A stretch of 35,721 bases of DNA from contig WRMS01000004.1 in assembly GCA_009777025.1 (NCBI GenBank), positions 1 to 35,721 of the forward strand. Reading direction: 5' to 3'. Positions 8,288 to 15,690 of the stretch are shown one piece after another (position 1 is the first letter of the stretch; each line of letters opens with the position of its first letter). Below the pieces are notes generated by a model. It saw only the letters and a program-made list of their open reading frames with translations, had not been told where the DNA came from and did not search any database. The stretch is from Clostridiales bacterium (lineage in GTDB: Bacteria > Bacillota > Peptococcia > DRI-13 > UBA5745). Both the position numbers and the translations under genes were made by a program.

Positions 8288-8709
8288 AAGCCTCCCTCCG
8301 TTCTGAGCGCAGACGCTTCCAGTCTGTACACCGCGACGCCATCCTGCACGGATACAAGGATTTCTGCAAAGCGAAGCCCTGCCTCCTGCCGCAATTGAAT
8401 GGTCATGACATAGGCAGCGCCGTCGCTTGCCGTCGTCGCCCAGTCTTTATCATAATAGATTGTACAGCCGCTGTCTGTCGCGGTTCCCTCCATCATTCGC
8501 GCAAGAGTATCCGGGGCGCTGTATCGCTTAAATGCTTCAGCGCCGCTTTGCGCCATGACTACCGCATGGCTTAATGCGCTGCTCTGTTCCTCGATCCTGT
8601 GGGACCAGGCAAAAAGACCGGCGCACACCGAAGAGCACAAAGCGAAAATCATCAATGCCAATAAGAGTTCTGTTAAAAACACGACAGATTTGGATTGTTG
8701 ACGTCTCAT
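8284..8709 (-). CDS. Type IV prepilin-like minor pilin with atypical cleavage site
   Basis: The 141-aa protein starts MRRQQSKSVVFLTELLLALM, a short basic leader followed by a hydrophobic helix with a Glu at the place expected for +5 (V-F-L-T-E). The residue before the predicted cleavage is Val, not Gly, so processing by a prepilin peptidase is doubtful. The rest is a small globular domain with a YIYYDKDW-like beta segment. It is joined to both neighbours by overlap: 1 nt with the DUF4860 gene (TGATG) and 4 nt with the next gene. Its position among pilus genes supports a minor-pilin role. Confidence 0.7.
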   Translation of the reverse strand: MRRQQSKSVVFLTELLLALMIFALCSSVCAGLFAWSHRIEEQSSALSHAVVMAQSGAEAFKRYSAPDTLARMMEGTATDSGCTIYYDKDWATTASDGAAYVMTIQLRQEAGLRFAEILVSVQDGVAVYRLEASALRTEGGL

Positions 8710-9215
8710 CAGCGCCCCTCCTCTGTCGCAGAAGTTTTCGGTGATAAGAACATGTGTTCTATTCGTCCATCTTCAAAGTCGGCCCGTACAGTAATCATGC
8801 CCTGGTCGTCCTGTAGAAAGCTTATCCCTTCCAACCAAACGATGGGAAGCCCTGCTTCAGGATCCAGATCCGTGCCTTTCTCCACAAATAATTCCCGCAG
8901 GGCGCCATCATAGTGATACAGATAGGTGACATACGCCCAGCCGCCAAAGTCCTGTGTCAGCAGCAGAGCTTCCTGTCCCTTCCATTCTCCGACTTCGACG
9001 CCGCCGTTGGCGTCCGCCCTGCGAACCTGATTGGCGATATAGGAAAAGGTCGTCCTGATTTGATCGTTCACACCGGACGACAACATGATATGGCGATACA
9101 GGGAACCTCCCAGCATGACCAGACCGATGGACAAAAAAAGAAACACGGCGCCTAACAAGAAGACCCCGGCACTATCGACCCGGATTCTCTGTTTTTCTTT
9201 AATCACGCCGTACAT
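8709..9215 (-). CDS. DUF4860 domain protein (pilus locus)
   Basis: The 168-aa protein has one N-terminal membrane helix (DSAGVFLLGAVFLFLSIGLV, about 14-33). A domain with YIANQVRRAD, then YVTYLYHYDGALRELFVEKG, then ITVRADFEDG follows. This matches the DUF4860 pattern of Firmicutes pilus/competence clusters and is reminiscent of ComGF. The helix start AG-VFLLG has Gly(-1) but Gly at +5 instead of Glu. It starts 13 nt after the previous stop, with GGAGGGAG (5'-AAAGGAGGGAGAAGG) upstream. It is likely a minor pilin or tip component in the cell envelope. Confidence 0.75.
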   Translation of the reverse strand: MYGVIKEKQRIRVDSAGVFLLGAVFLFLSIGLVMLGGSLYRHIMLSSGVNDQIRTTFSYIANQVRRADANGGVEVGEWKGQEALLLTQDFGGWAYVTYLYHYDGALRELFVEKGTDLDPEAGLPIVWLEGISFLQDDQGMITVRADFEDGRIEHMFLSPKTSATEEGR

Positions 9216-9228
9216 CCTTCTCCCTCCT

Positions 9229-9549
9229 TTACTGATTAATAGGAAATACAGCTATATCCGGCAGTAAATTGTCGGCTATAAACTGATAATGCACTACATA
9301 ATGTTTCGTATCCGGAAGGATTCCATAGTAATCCATCAGATAATGAATATTCACCGGATAGATGCCTTCTAAGGCATAACACTGTACGGAAGCCCTGCGT
9401 ATGCTTTCTTTCGTCATCAGTAACGCCTGCGCAACCGCTTGATCCTTTGTCTTAGCCGTTCCGAACACGATCCCGGCAACGACCAACAGCGTAAGGAGGA
9501 CAGGTATGCCTCCCCGGATCCAATTTCTATATTTTTTTTTCACAAACAT
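9229..9549 (-). CDS. Small pilin-like membrane-anchored protein
   Basis: The 106-aa protein has a basic start (MFVKKKYRNWIRGG), one membrane helix (IPVLLTLLVVAGIVFG) and then a helix plus YALEGIYPVNIHYLMDYYGI. The last segment resembles the post-helix region of type IV pilins (AVQ-Y..EGxYP..L..L). The segment RGG-IPVLL has Gly before the helix but lacks Glu at +5 and carries Pro at +2, so a standard prepilin cleavage is uncertain. It lies between gspF and the DUF4860 gene, the slot of comGC in ComG operons, but it is not a clear major pilin. Confidence 0.65.
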   Translation of the reverse strand: MFVKKKYRNWIRGGIPVLLTLLVVAGIVFGTAKTKDQAVAQALLMTKESIRRASVQCYALEGIYPVNIHYLMDYYGILPDTKHYVVHYQFIADNLLPDIAVFPINQ

Positions 9550-9570
9550 GTATTCTGATCCCTTTCTTCC

Positions 9571-10641
9571 CTATGACCCGATTGCGTTCATCATCGCAAC
9601 GAGAGGAAGCATTACGGAAAGCAGAAGCATGCCGACGACAAACACCAGGAACACGACCAGCATAGGTTCTATCCTGGACATGACCCTGGACATGATATCT
9701 TCCGTCTGATCGTGAGAACGGCGGGAAAGCTCCAGCATCACCGCTTCACTGGCGCCCGCTTTAAACCCTGCGGATATCAGGCCGATCTCCAGACCGGAGA
9801 AAATACCTGCTCTCTCCACAGCGGATGAAAAGGTCGACCCTTCATTCAGATAGGTTCTGCACTGATCAATCCTGCTTCGCATTTTCACTTCATCCACCAG
9901 CAGAGACGCCCGATCCAGGGCGTCATTGAGATTCAGGCCACTGGCCAGACTCAGGGATACGGCGGACGAAAAGCGCTCCCGGGATACGGATAAACCCAAG
10001 GCGCCGCGAAAAAACACAAGGTCAGCCAGATGGCGCAGTTTCTCCTGCCCCGACGGACTGCGGGAATTCACAAACAGATAACCGGCTATGAATACCAACA
10101 GAATCGCAAGAATAATCGCCCCCGTCTTACTGAAGACGCCTAACTGCATAAGCGAAGACGCCCAAGGAGAAAGACCGGAGCCCAATTGTTCCAGTACCCG
10201 TTGAAAAACCGGCAACACCTGCGTAACCAATACAAAGGTCACGACGGCGATCACAACAGCCAGCCACGCAGGATATACAACTGCCTGGCGCATGTTTTCT
10301 CGTAATTCATGTTCCTGCTGATAATGCTGAGACAAAGCCGTCAGCACTTGTTCGAGCCTTCCAGTATCCTCGCCGATCTGCACCATGCGCAGGGCATGTT
10401 CCGGAAAGCAGCCTGTATTCTCCATAGCGGTATAAAATGGCTTCCCTTGCTCCAGCACTTCTTTCATGTCGGCAAGGAGCTTTTTTTCACGATGGGAGAC
10501 CGCCTCCGCTTCCAACAACGCGACGCCGTCCGAGGGCAAAATCCCTGCTTTCAGCATCATGGATATCTGAAGCGTAAAAAGATATACTTCTTCCGCTTTT
10601 AATAAACTGCCAGACTTTTTTTCTTTTATTTCTTCATTCAT
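9571..10641 (-). CDS. gspF: GspF/PilC-family inner-membrane assembly platform protein
   Basis: The 356-aa protein has the tandem T2SSF architecture. The first cytoplasmic four-helix domain carries FTLQISMMLKAGILPSDGVALL (about 23-44) with GCFPEHALRMVQIGEDTGRL. Membrane helices follow (AVVIAVVTFVLVTQVLPVF and AIILAILLVFIAGYLFV). The repeat domain carries FSSAVSLSLASGLNLNDAL and ISAGFKAGASEAVMLEL, and a last C-terminal helix (MLVVFLVFVVGMLLLSVMLPL) completes the layout. Family members are the membrane platform for pilus or pseudopilus assembly. It is the first gene of the pilus operon, with AGGGG 6 nt upstream. Promoter elements directly upstream are not clear; the 233-nt hairpin-rich element separates it from the transglutaminase gene. 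Confidence 0.9.
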   Translation of the reverse strand: MNEEIKEKKSGSLLKAEEVYLFTLQISMMLKAGILPSDGVALLEAEAVSHREKKLLADMKEVLEQGKPFYTAMENTGCFPEHALRMVQIGEDTGRLEQVLTALSQHYQQEHELRENMRQAVVYPAWLAVVIAVVTFVLVTQVLPVFQRVLEQLGSGLSPWASSLMQLGVFSKTGAIILAILLVFIAGYLFVNSRSPSGQEKLRHLADLVFFRGALGLSVSRERFSSAVSLSLASGLNLNDALDRASLLVDEVKMRSRIDQCRTYLNEGSTFSSAVERAGIFSGLEIGLISAGFKAGASEAVMLELSRRSHDQTEDIMSRVMSRIEPMLVVFLVFVVGMLLLSVMLPLVAMMNAIGS

Positions 10642-10674
10642 TAGCAGCCCCTAGTTTTATCCTCCCTTTCTATA

Positions 10675-10866
10675 TATCCTAGTTTCACTCAACATGGGGC
10701 GCTGCCCCATACCCCGTCGGCACTCGCGTACATGCCGCTCATGCCTTTCGTTCACTACGTTCACGAGTCGCATCCAGATGCGACATATCTGAATCCTTCT
10801 GTATCGAGTTAGCTACAGGATTCATCTACATATCCTAGATTCATTCTACATGGGGCGGCGCCCCAT
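10675..10866 (-). repeat. Composite intergenic hairpin element with flanking 36-bp direct repeats
   Basis: A 36-bp unit (10675-10710) ending in ATGGGGC-gct-GCCCCAT is repeated at 10831-10866 with about 31/36 identity, ending in ATGGGGC-ggc-GCCCCAT. Between the copies lie a perfect hairpin GTCGCAT-ccag-ATGCGAC (10767-10784) and a longer imperfect one (10790-10824, TGAATCC..TGTA / TACA..GGATTCA). No ORF is evident. The element fills the gap between the transglutaminase gene and gspF. Copy 2 is 8 nt after the transglutaminase stop. It resembles a BIME-type interspersed element; possible roles are partial termination or mRNA processing. Confidence 0.7.
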
Positions 10867-10874
10867 TCGTATAC

Positions 10875-11801
10875 TTAGTACACATAGTTCATGTTGTATT
10901 CGTTGCCTTCTCCGATAAACTGTTTGACCGCATTGGACGATTTCGCTGTGGAGACAAAAGTGGGATCCAGCAGCGACCACTTCTTCCCGTCCCATACGAC
11001 CGCGTACTCGATCCATCCTGTATCGTCGTCTTCAATGTAGACATTGAGCCAGGCGTGGTATACTTTGCCTGCATATCCGATTACCAGCTTGGAAGGGATC
11101 CCTTTGAGACGCAGCATGGACGACATCAGCGCCGCATAGTCGAAGCAAATGCCTTTCTTACGCTCCAGCACTTTCTCCACATCCGGAAGATATCCAGGCT
11201 GCACCGTCGCCGCCAACACCGTGTCGTAGGTCAGAAGGGCGGTGACGTCATTATAAATCGCCGTCAGAATATCCAATTGCTTGGTCTTGCCCTCTGTCAG
11301 CATATTGGCTCTCTTCTCAACTTCAAGCCCTTTCTTAAAATTCACATACTGATTCGCATAGAGAAAGGGCAGGAATTCGCTTCGCAGTTTCAACTCCACC
11401 GATGTGCTGTAGGCCTGGGCATATTTGCTGCCCTGAATGTTTTCAAAGACGCCGATGGTATACTTTCCGTTCCCCTCGGTGAGCGGAATAATCTCCGCCT
11501 TACCTTTCGGATCAATATCGTAAGAATACGCGGAACCGTCTAACCTTGAAACCTGGGCTTTGATTCGTACATCTTTGCCGCCTGTATATTGGATGATTAC
11601 ATATCCCTCTTCCAGATTGGAAGCGTCGATAGAAGCTTTGTCATTGCTATATACGGTAACGCCTGTCTTTTGCTCCTTTGTTTCGACCATGGCTTCCGCG
11701 GTCATGGGCGCAAACCCGGTTAGTAACAGCGTTACAATACCGCAAACCAACAGTTTCAGCAAGAAGGACCTGTACTTCTGTTCTGTCATGCTGATTGTCA
11801 T
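10875..11801 (-). CDS. Secreted transglutaminase-like protein
   Basis: The 308-aa protein has an N-terminal signal segment (LLKLLVCGIVTLLLTGFAPM, possible AEA cleavage near residue 37). A beta-rich region of about 40-135 follows, then a transglutaminase-like core. The core holds Cys219 in KKGICFDYAALMSSMLRLKG, His249 in YHAWLNVYI and Asp279 in LLDPTF, the expected catalytic triad. It is probably extracytoplasmic and may act as a protein cross-linker, amidase or protease. The start MTISMTEQ follows GCGAGG at 9 nt; a second ATG four codons on is possible. It lies 42 nt downstream of the SARP-like regulator gene, likely in the same transcript, and upstream of the pilus genes. Confidence 0.85.
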   Translation of the reverse strand: MTISMTEQKYRSFLLKLLVCGIVTLLLTGFAPMTAEAMVETKEQKTGVTVYSNDKASIDASNLEEGYVIIQYTGGKDVRIKAQVSRLDGSAYSYDIDPKGKAEIIPLTEGNGKYTIGVFENIQGSKYAQAYSTSVELKLRSEFLPFLYANQYVNFKKGLEVEKRANMLTEGKTKQLDILTAIYNDVTALLTYDTVLAATVQPGYLPDVEKVLERKKGICFDYAALMSSMLRLKGIPSKLVIGYAGKVYHAWLNVYIEDDDTGWIEYAVVWDGKKWSLLDPTFVSTAKSSNAVKQFIGEGNEYNMNYVY

Positions 11802-11843
11802 CTTGTATTACCTCGCTTATAGTTTGTTCTCCTTCATCTGTTC

Positions 11844-13082
11844 TCAGTCATTCGTTCTCATTTTGTCCAGATCAAGCTGTTGAATCTTATAATTCAGAAT
11901 CAGGAAACTTTTTCTGTTTTTCTGATCAAACGTGCTCACTATCCTGTCCAGAATCATGGTCGCGTCCTCATAGCTTGCGGTAGGAAGCATCAATACATAC
12001 TGCGCGCCGCTATATCTGGCTACGACGTCCCCTCTTCGTAAAGTATTCTCCAGTACGCTTAGGACCTGATCCATGGTTTTGTTAAGCAGGTTCAGCGTCG
12101 GGCTCTTTCCGTCGGGGAGAGACAGCGTGATCAGCGCGATCTGAACGCTTGTGCCGTGTCTGGCAGCGCGTCTGGCCTCCAGACGGTAGGCTTCCCTGAA
12201 AAAGCCGTACTCACAGCAAAAAGGCCCGGAGCGCGCGACCGCTTCCCGTAAATCCTGCTGGATAACGGTCAAATCCATTTCCAGCATCTTGTTCTCTTTC
12301 ATGATCTCCTGATAGAGTTCCCTTAAGCCTTCGGAAGGCCGTACGCCAAGATTTTTGTAAAGAATCTCCGTCGCTTTCTCATACGTATTGACAGCGGCTG
12401 TTGTGTTTCCCATACTTAAAAATGCTTTGATCAGCATGATATAGAGTTTCTCTTCAAAGGGTTCTATCTTTACCGCTTGATTACATAAATCAACCAGTCC
12501 GGCATAGTCTTCCGCTTCCTGCAACAATTCCCCGTAAGCAAAAACCGAGTCTAAAAATAGATAATGATAATACGTCGCAAATGGCGCAATCCACATCTGA
12601 TCAGACAGTTTAGGCAGGAAATCATGCTGGTAAAGCACGCTGGCTTCTTTATAGTATTCGCGCCGCTCCCCCGCATCCAGATTTCGGTCAGCTGCCTTTG
12701 TGACCAGCTGATCGAATGCTTCCGCGTCTATACTGCACTCCAGTCTCAGGTTCCAGGAGTAGGATCCTCTTTGGGAGAGGATCAATTGCGGCCCTTCTCC
12801 GATTACCGAGGATATGGTGGCTCTCGTTCTGTATAGCAAAGTCTTTAACGCATTAGCAGGATTATCATTGTCTTCCTCAGGCCACAGCACCTCAATCAGC
12901 TCTTCCTGGGAAATATGACGCTGTCTGTGTATGATTAGATAAGCCAGCAACACCCACATTTTGTGGGATCTGCTTATCCTGTCGTCTATCACATAGTCGC
13001 CTATCGTAATTCTGAAATCCCCGAGCATATTGACGCGAACTACAGTTGAAAGCCCTTGAATCCCGCCGACTTCAGCAATCAT
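11844..13082 (-). CDS. SARP/BTAD-type transcriptional regulator with degenerate GGDEF-like C-terminus
   Basis: The 412-aa protein has three parts. Residues ~14-105 form a winged helix of the OmpR/SARP type (RVNMLGDFRITIGDYVIDDR, LLAYLIIHRQRHISQEELIE, LWPEE, ALKTLLYRTRATI). Residues ~112-262 form a BTAD helical domain (DAEAFDQLV, YYKEASVLYQHDFLP, LVDLCNQAVKIEPFEEKLYI, YEKATEILYKNLGVRPS). Residues ~290-395 (FFREAYRLEARRAARHG, VQIALITL, RRGDVVARYSGAQYVLMLP) read as a GGDEF fold in which the GGDEF site is replaced by SGAQY (358-362), so diguanylate cyclase activity is not expected. It probably binds DNA and controls the genes downstream of it, including itself. It starts from a TATAAT promoter at 13143. 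Confidence 0.82.
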   Translation of the reverse strand: MIAEVGGIQGLSTVVRVNMLGDFRITIGDYVIDDRISRSHKMWVLLAYLIIHRQRHISQEELIEVLWPEEDNDNPANALKTLLYRTRATISSVIGEGPQLILSQRGSYSWNLRLECSIDAEAFDQLVTKAADRNLDAGERREYYKEASVLYQHDFLPKLSDQMWIAPFATYYHYLFLDSVFAYGELLQEAEDYAGLVDLCNQAVKIEPFEEKLYIMLIKAFLSMGNTTAAVNTYEKATEILYKNLGVRPSEGLRELYQEIMKENKMLEMDLTVIQQDLREAVARSGPFCCEYGFFREAYRLEARRAARHGTSVQIALITLSLPDGKSPTLNLLNKTMDQVLSVLENTLRRGDVVARYSGAQYVLMLPTASYEDATMILDRIVSTFDQKNRKSFLILNYKIQQLDLDKMRTND

Positions 13083-13113
13083 CTCATCATATGCCTTTCC
13101 TTATAGAAAATCT

Positions 13114-13134
13114 TCACACTTAGCCGGTCACACT
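13114..13134 (-). promoter_or_regulatory. Direct repeat in leader of the SARP-like gene (possible operator)
   Basis: Minus strand reads AGTGTGA-ccggcta-AGTGTGA, a 7-bp direct repeat with 14-bp period. It is just downstream of the -10 and 30-50 nt upstream of the start codon. SARP regulators often bind direct repeats (usually an 11-bp period), so autoregulation is possible but unproven. Confidence 0.3.
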
Positions 13135-13142
13135 ATGACTAT

Positions 13143-13171
13143 ATTATACCTAAATATATAAAAATATGAAA
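13143..13171 (-). promoter_or_regulatory. Promoter of the SARP-like regulator gene
   Basis: Minus strand has a perfect TATAAT (13148-13143), preceded 17 nt upstream by a weak -35 (TTTCAT, 13171-13166), in a very AT-rich gap of 99 nt. The weak -35 suggests activator dependence. Confidence 0.45.
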
Positions 13172-13181
13172 CACTTTTTTC

Positions 13182-14804
13182 TTAATAATATGTGAACGGA
13201 TTTTCCTCTCTAAACGGAGCGTCTTTCCGATCTTGCATCAGTTTTTTTAGTTTCGCGTCCGCCACGGAAAAATGCCGCCAATCGAGTTGCGGATAGCCCT
13301 GCCCTTCATAATACCGTACTTTAGCTTGCCAAATCTCTCTTGCCCTGTCCCGGTATTCAGCCTCCATTTCTCCGTCTTCCATGATTTCCAATAAATAGGG
13401 CGTCGCGCTGCTGCCAAGCTGTCCCAGCAGAGACAAGTCCAATTGCGCAAGTTTTCCGGATCGATAGCCCGCAAGATTGTAGCGGGCGATGATCCTGTCC
13501 GTATCCGCATAGCACAGAATCAGCAACATGCCCATCGCGGCGCAAGCGGTATACTTCATCAAAGGATAGCCGGGCACGGCCACTTTCACCAGGATGCCGG
13601 AGAAAACAATAAGCAGAAATAACATAAACCAGGAAGTGTAGACGCGAAGCGGCGTCAGGCCATATATCGCAATATACAGAAACATCTTGCTCAGGGAAAT
13701 CAGGATCAGCGCGACAGTCATAACGGAAAGTATACTGCAGTAAGCGCCTGTGAGCCGGTTATTCGCTTTTTTGGTAAAGAAAAGCAATATCCCGGTCATC
13801 AGCAGATTGATAACGCTGATGGTACACAATTCAAAGAAGCCGCGTCGCGCGTATTCGGAATAGAGCATACCCTGGGGCAGTACGCCCCGGAAAGCGGAAA
13901 GAAAATAAGCGGACTGGGAGAGAAAAAACAGGGTATACAGCAGCAACAGGGGCGTGATCCCGCCGATTACCATCGGATAAGGTAAGGCTTTCGCCTTGTC
14001 CATGATCCGGGAAGCGCCTTCGGGATCGAGAGGGGAATGGCCATGTTGATGAACCGCGGCGAAGGCTAAGCCGAAAAGGTACATGCTCACCGGCAAGGAA
14101 ATCAAAATTTGAAAAAGCGTTATGCTGAAATTCTCGAAGTGAAAATGCGTGGTCAATACCGTCCAAAAATACCCGAACGCAGCGTCCGCGTCCTGCAGAA
14201 GCGCGGCCACATATAGGCATACCGGCAGAGTAAGCAATACGCCCAGAAGCACCAGCAGAAAGCTCATGCTTTTTCTTTTCTCGAAGCCGCTCCTGTATAC
14301 AGACCAAAGCTTGCCAAAGTGTCCGAAGGGGTAGGACAGCAGGGCAAAGAAAAGGTCAAATACAATGTAGTCGCCTATTTGGTCCTCCACCCTGCCTTTC
14401 CCCAGCGATACTACCGTATAGGCAGCAAGAAACAATAAGCCGAAAAACGCGGCTGTCTCCAGAAGCGGGTTTTGATACAGGAGAAAATACAGACTCAACA
14501 GCAGAACCAAAGAGATTTGAATGACAGCCGGCCGGTTCAGGATCGCGCCTTTTCTCTTCAGCCAGATCAGATTGCCTGCTACATAGCAAAAGGTAAATGC
14601 AGGCACGCCCGCGCCCAAATGGCCTCTCCACAATGCGGCGGCTACGATCAGCTTAATGAAGAGAAAGCCCAAAACGGAAAACAGCAGCGCAAACAGAAAG
14701 CTGTCGCGATCAAAGGGCAGCGCTGTATTCTTCGGTGCATCTTGATCACCGGGTTCGTTTTTCGCTATTTGCGCATCGACTGGCAGAATTCCTTCCATTC
14801 TCAT
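13182..14804 (-). CDS. DUF4173 (DUF4153-like) multi-pass membrane protein
   Basis: The 540-aa protein has about 11-12 membrane segments. The motif SAYFLSAFRGVLPQGMLYSEYARRGFFELC (near residue 310-340), split by short loops, is the conserved core of the DUF4173/DUF4153 family. A soluble C-terminal tail of ~90 residues follows (TPYLLEIMEDGEMEAEYRDR through HFSVADAKLKKL). Its function is unknown. Its ATG overlaps the HTH gene stop as ATGA; an alternative ATG two codons on (MEGILPV) fits the GGGGAG ribosome binding site slightly better. It is third in the operon DUF2975-HTH-DUF4173, which suggests a membrane process controlled together with, or sensed through, the small regulator. There is no terminator hairpin after it. 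Confidence 0.8.
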   Translation of the reverse strand: MRMEGILPVDAQIAKNEPGDQDAPKNTALPFDRDSFLFALLFSVLGFLFIKLIVAAALWRGHLGAGVPAFTFCYVAGNLIWLKRKGAILNRPAVIQISLVLLLSLYFLLYQNPLLETAAFFGLLFLAAYTVVSLGKGRVEDQIGDYIVFDLFFALLSYPFGHFGKLWSVYRSGFEKRKSMSFLLVLLGVLLTLPVCLYVAALLQDADAAFGYFWTVLTTHFHFENFSITLFQILISLPVSMYLFGLAFAAVHQHGHSPLDPEGASRIMDKAKALPYPMVIGGITPLLLLYTLFFLSQSAYFLSAFRGVLPQGMLYSEYARRGFFELCTISVINLLMTGILLFFTKKANNRLTGAYCSILSVMTVALILISLSKMFLYIAIYGLTPLRVYTSWFMLFLLIVFSGILVKVAVPGYPLMKYTACAAMGMLLILCYADTDRIIARYNLAGYRSGKLAQLDLSLLGQLGSSATPYLLEIMEDGEMEAEYRDRAREIWQAKVRYYEGQGYPQLDWRHFSVADAKLKKLMQDRKDAPFREENPFTYY

Positions 14805-15037
14805 TCTCCCCTTTCCCTTTGGCCGGAATCATGATCCTTCTTGTACTCCAGAATGTCGCCGGGTTGGCAGTCCAGCGCGCGGCAAATTTCTTCCAGGGTA
14901 GAAAAACGTATTGCTTTTGCTTTGTTGGTCTTCAGTATAGAAAGATTGGCCTGTGTGATACCCACCCGCGAGGCAAGCTCCCCCGAGGGCATTTTCCGTT
15001 TAGCCAGCATGACATCGATATTGACGACGATCGGCAT
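14801..15037 (-). CDS. Small XRE/YozG-like HTH transcriptional regulator
   Basis: The start is set at MPIVVNIDVMLAKRKMPSGE (15037), preceded by GAGG at 8 nt; the 79 upstream track residues are out of family. The 78-aa protein is a single HTH_26/XRE domain: ELASRVGITQANLSILKTNK is the helix-turn-helix, and ALDCQPGDILEY is the usual end. Such proteins are typically encoded right after a DUF2975 gene, as here (71 nt downstream), and are thought to work with that membrane protein. The next gene overlaps it by 4 nt. Likely targets are its own operon, whose promoter carries an inverted repeat at 15644-15658. Confidence 0.88.
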   Translation of the reverse strand: MPIVVNIDVMLAKRKMPSGELASRVGITQANLSILKTNKAKAIRFSTLEEICRALDCQPGDILEYKKDHDSGQRERGE

Positions 15038-15108
15038 TCCTCGTACCTCATTCGTATCCCGGTAATGTTGCAGTTCAAGGCCGGCTATGGTGGCGCCGCA
15101 CCATACCC

Positions 15109-15555
15109 CTACACGGTCAGGTCGTTCTCTTCCTTGATTGCCACCGCTTGTTCGAACACATTCTTTACCACCCGCAGGATCAAGCCCGCAAAAGCAGCCA
15201 GGATGGCAAGGATCAAACCCAGGACATAATAAAAGAAGAAAACAGAGAAGACAAGGGCTACGATGAAGCAGCACCAGGAAATCACGCGCAGCGCTTTCAC
15301 ATTCTCATTGATAAAGACCCGCCCTTCCGCGATGTGCTTCAACATCCTACCCAAATGAAGCAAGGCGATAAAAGCAGGAATGGCGCAAGCCCACAAGCTG
15401 AGCATCACCGGCATCAGATCCATGGCGCCCCTGCCGGCGTATCCCGCGTACCAGCGCAACAGCCACGGCAGCCCCAGGGACCCGGCGGCAAGCGCAAGGA
15501 GAAACAGGACAACAAAAACCCTTGACAGCAATAAAGAACGGGGCTTCGTCCACAT
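15109..15555 (-). CDS. DUF2975 membrane protein
   Basis: The start is set at MWTKPRSLLLSRVFVVLFLL (15555), with AAAGGTG 7 nt upstream; the track ORF has 21 extra residues lacking a ribosome binding site and overlapping the promoter. The 148-aa protein has four membrane helices with the DUF2975 hallmark between helices 2 and 3: LLHLGRMLKHIAEGRVFINENVKALRVISW, split by short loops. Function is unknown; the family is paired with YozG-type HTH regulators and may sequester or inform them. It is the first gene of a three-gene operon with a near-consensus promoter. Confidence 0.88.
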   Translation of the reverse strand: MWTKPRSLLLSRVFVVLFLLALAAGSLGLPWLLRWYAGYAGRGAMDLMPVMLSLWACAIPAFIALLHLGRMLKHIAEGRVFINENVKALRVISWCCFIVALVFSVFFFYYVLGLILAILAAFAGLILRVVKNVFEQAVAIKEENDLTV

Positions 15556-15606
15556 AGACTTACACCTTTCTTGCACAGAAGATTGAATGAATCTTCGTTC
15601 GGCGTC

Positions 15607-15635
15607 AGTATAGCACATGTTTTATTGAATTGCAA
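15607..15635 (-). promoter_or_regulatory. Promoter of the DUF2975-HTH-DUF4173 operon
   Basis: Minus strand: TTGCAA (15635-15630), 17-nt spacer, TATACT (15612-15607) with an extended TGC. It is about 50 nt upstream of the DUF2975 start. Confidence 0.65.
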
Positions 15636-15643
15636 TATAGTTT

Positions 15644-15658
15644 TATCGTTTTTCGATA
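15644..15658. promoter_or_regulatory. Inverted repeat upstream of the -35 (possible operator)
   Basis: TATCG-ttttt-CGATA is a perfect 5-bp dyad 8 nt upstream of the -35 of the DUF2975 promoter. It is a candidate site for the small HTH protein; no binding motif is known to me. Confidence 0.3.
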
Positions 15659-15690
15659 TATTTTTTCTGTTATTCGGCCTATTCAGGCGT

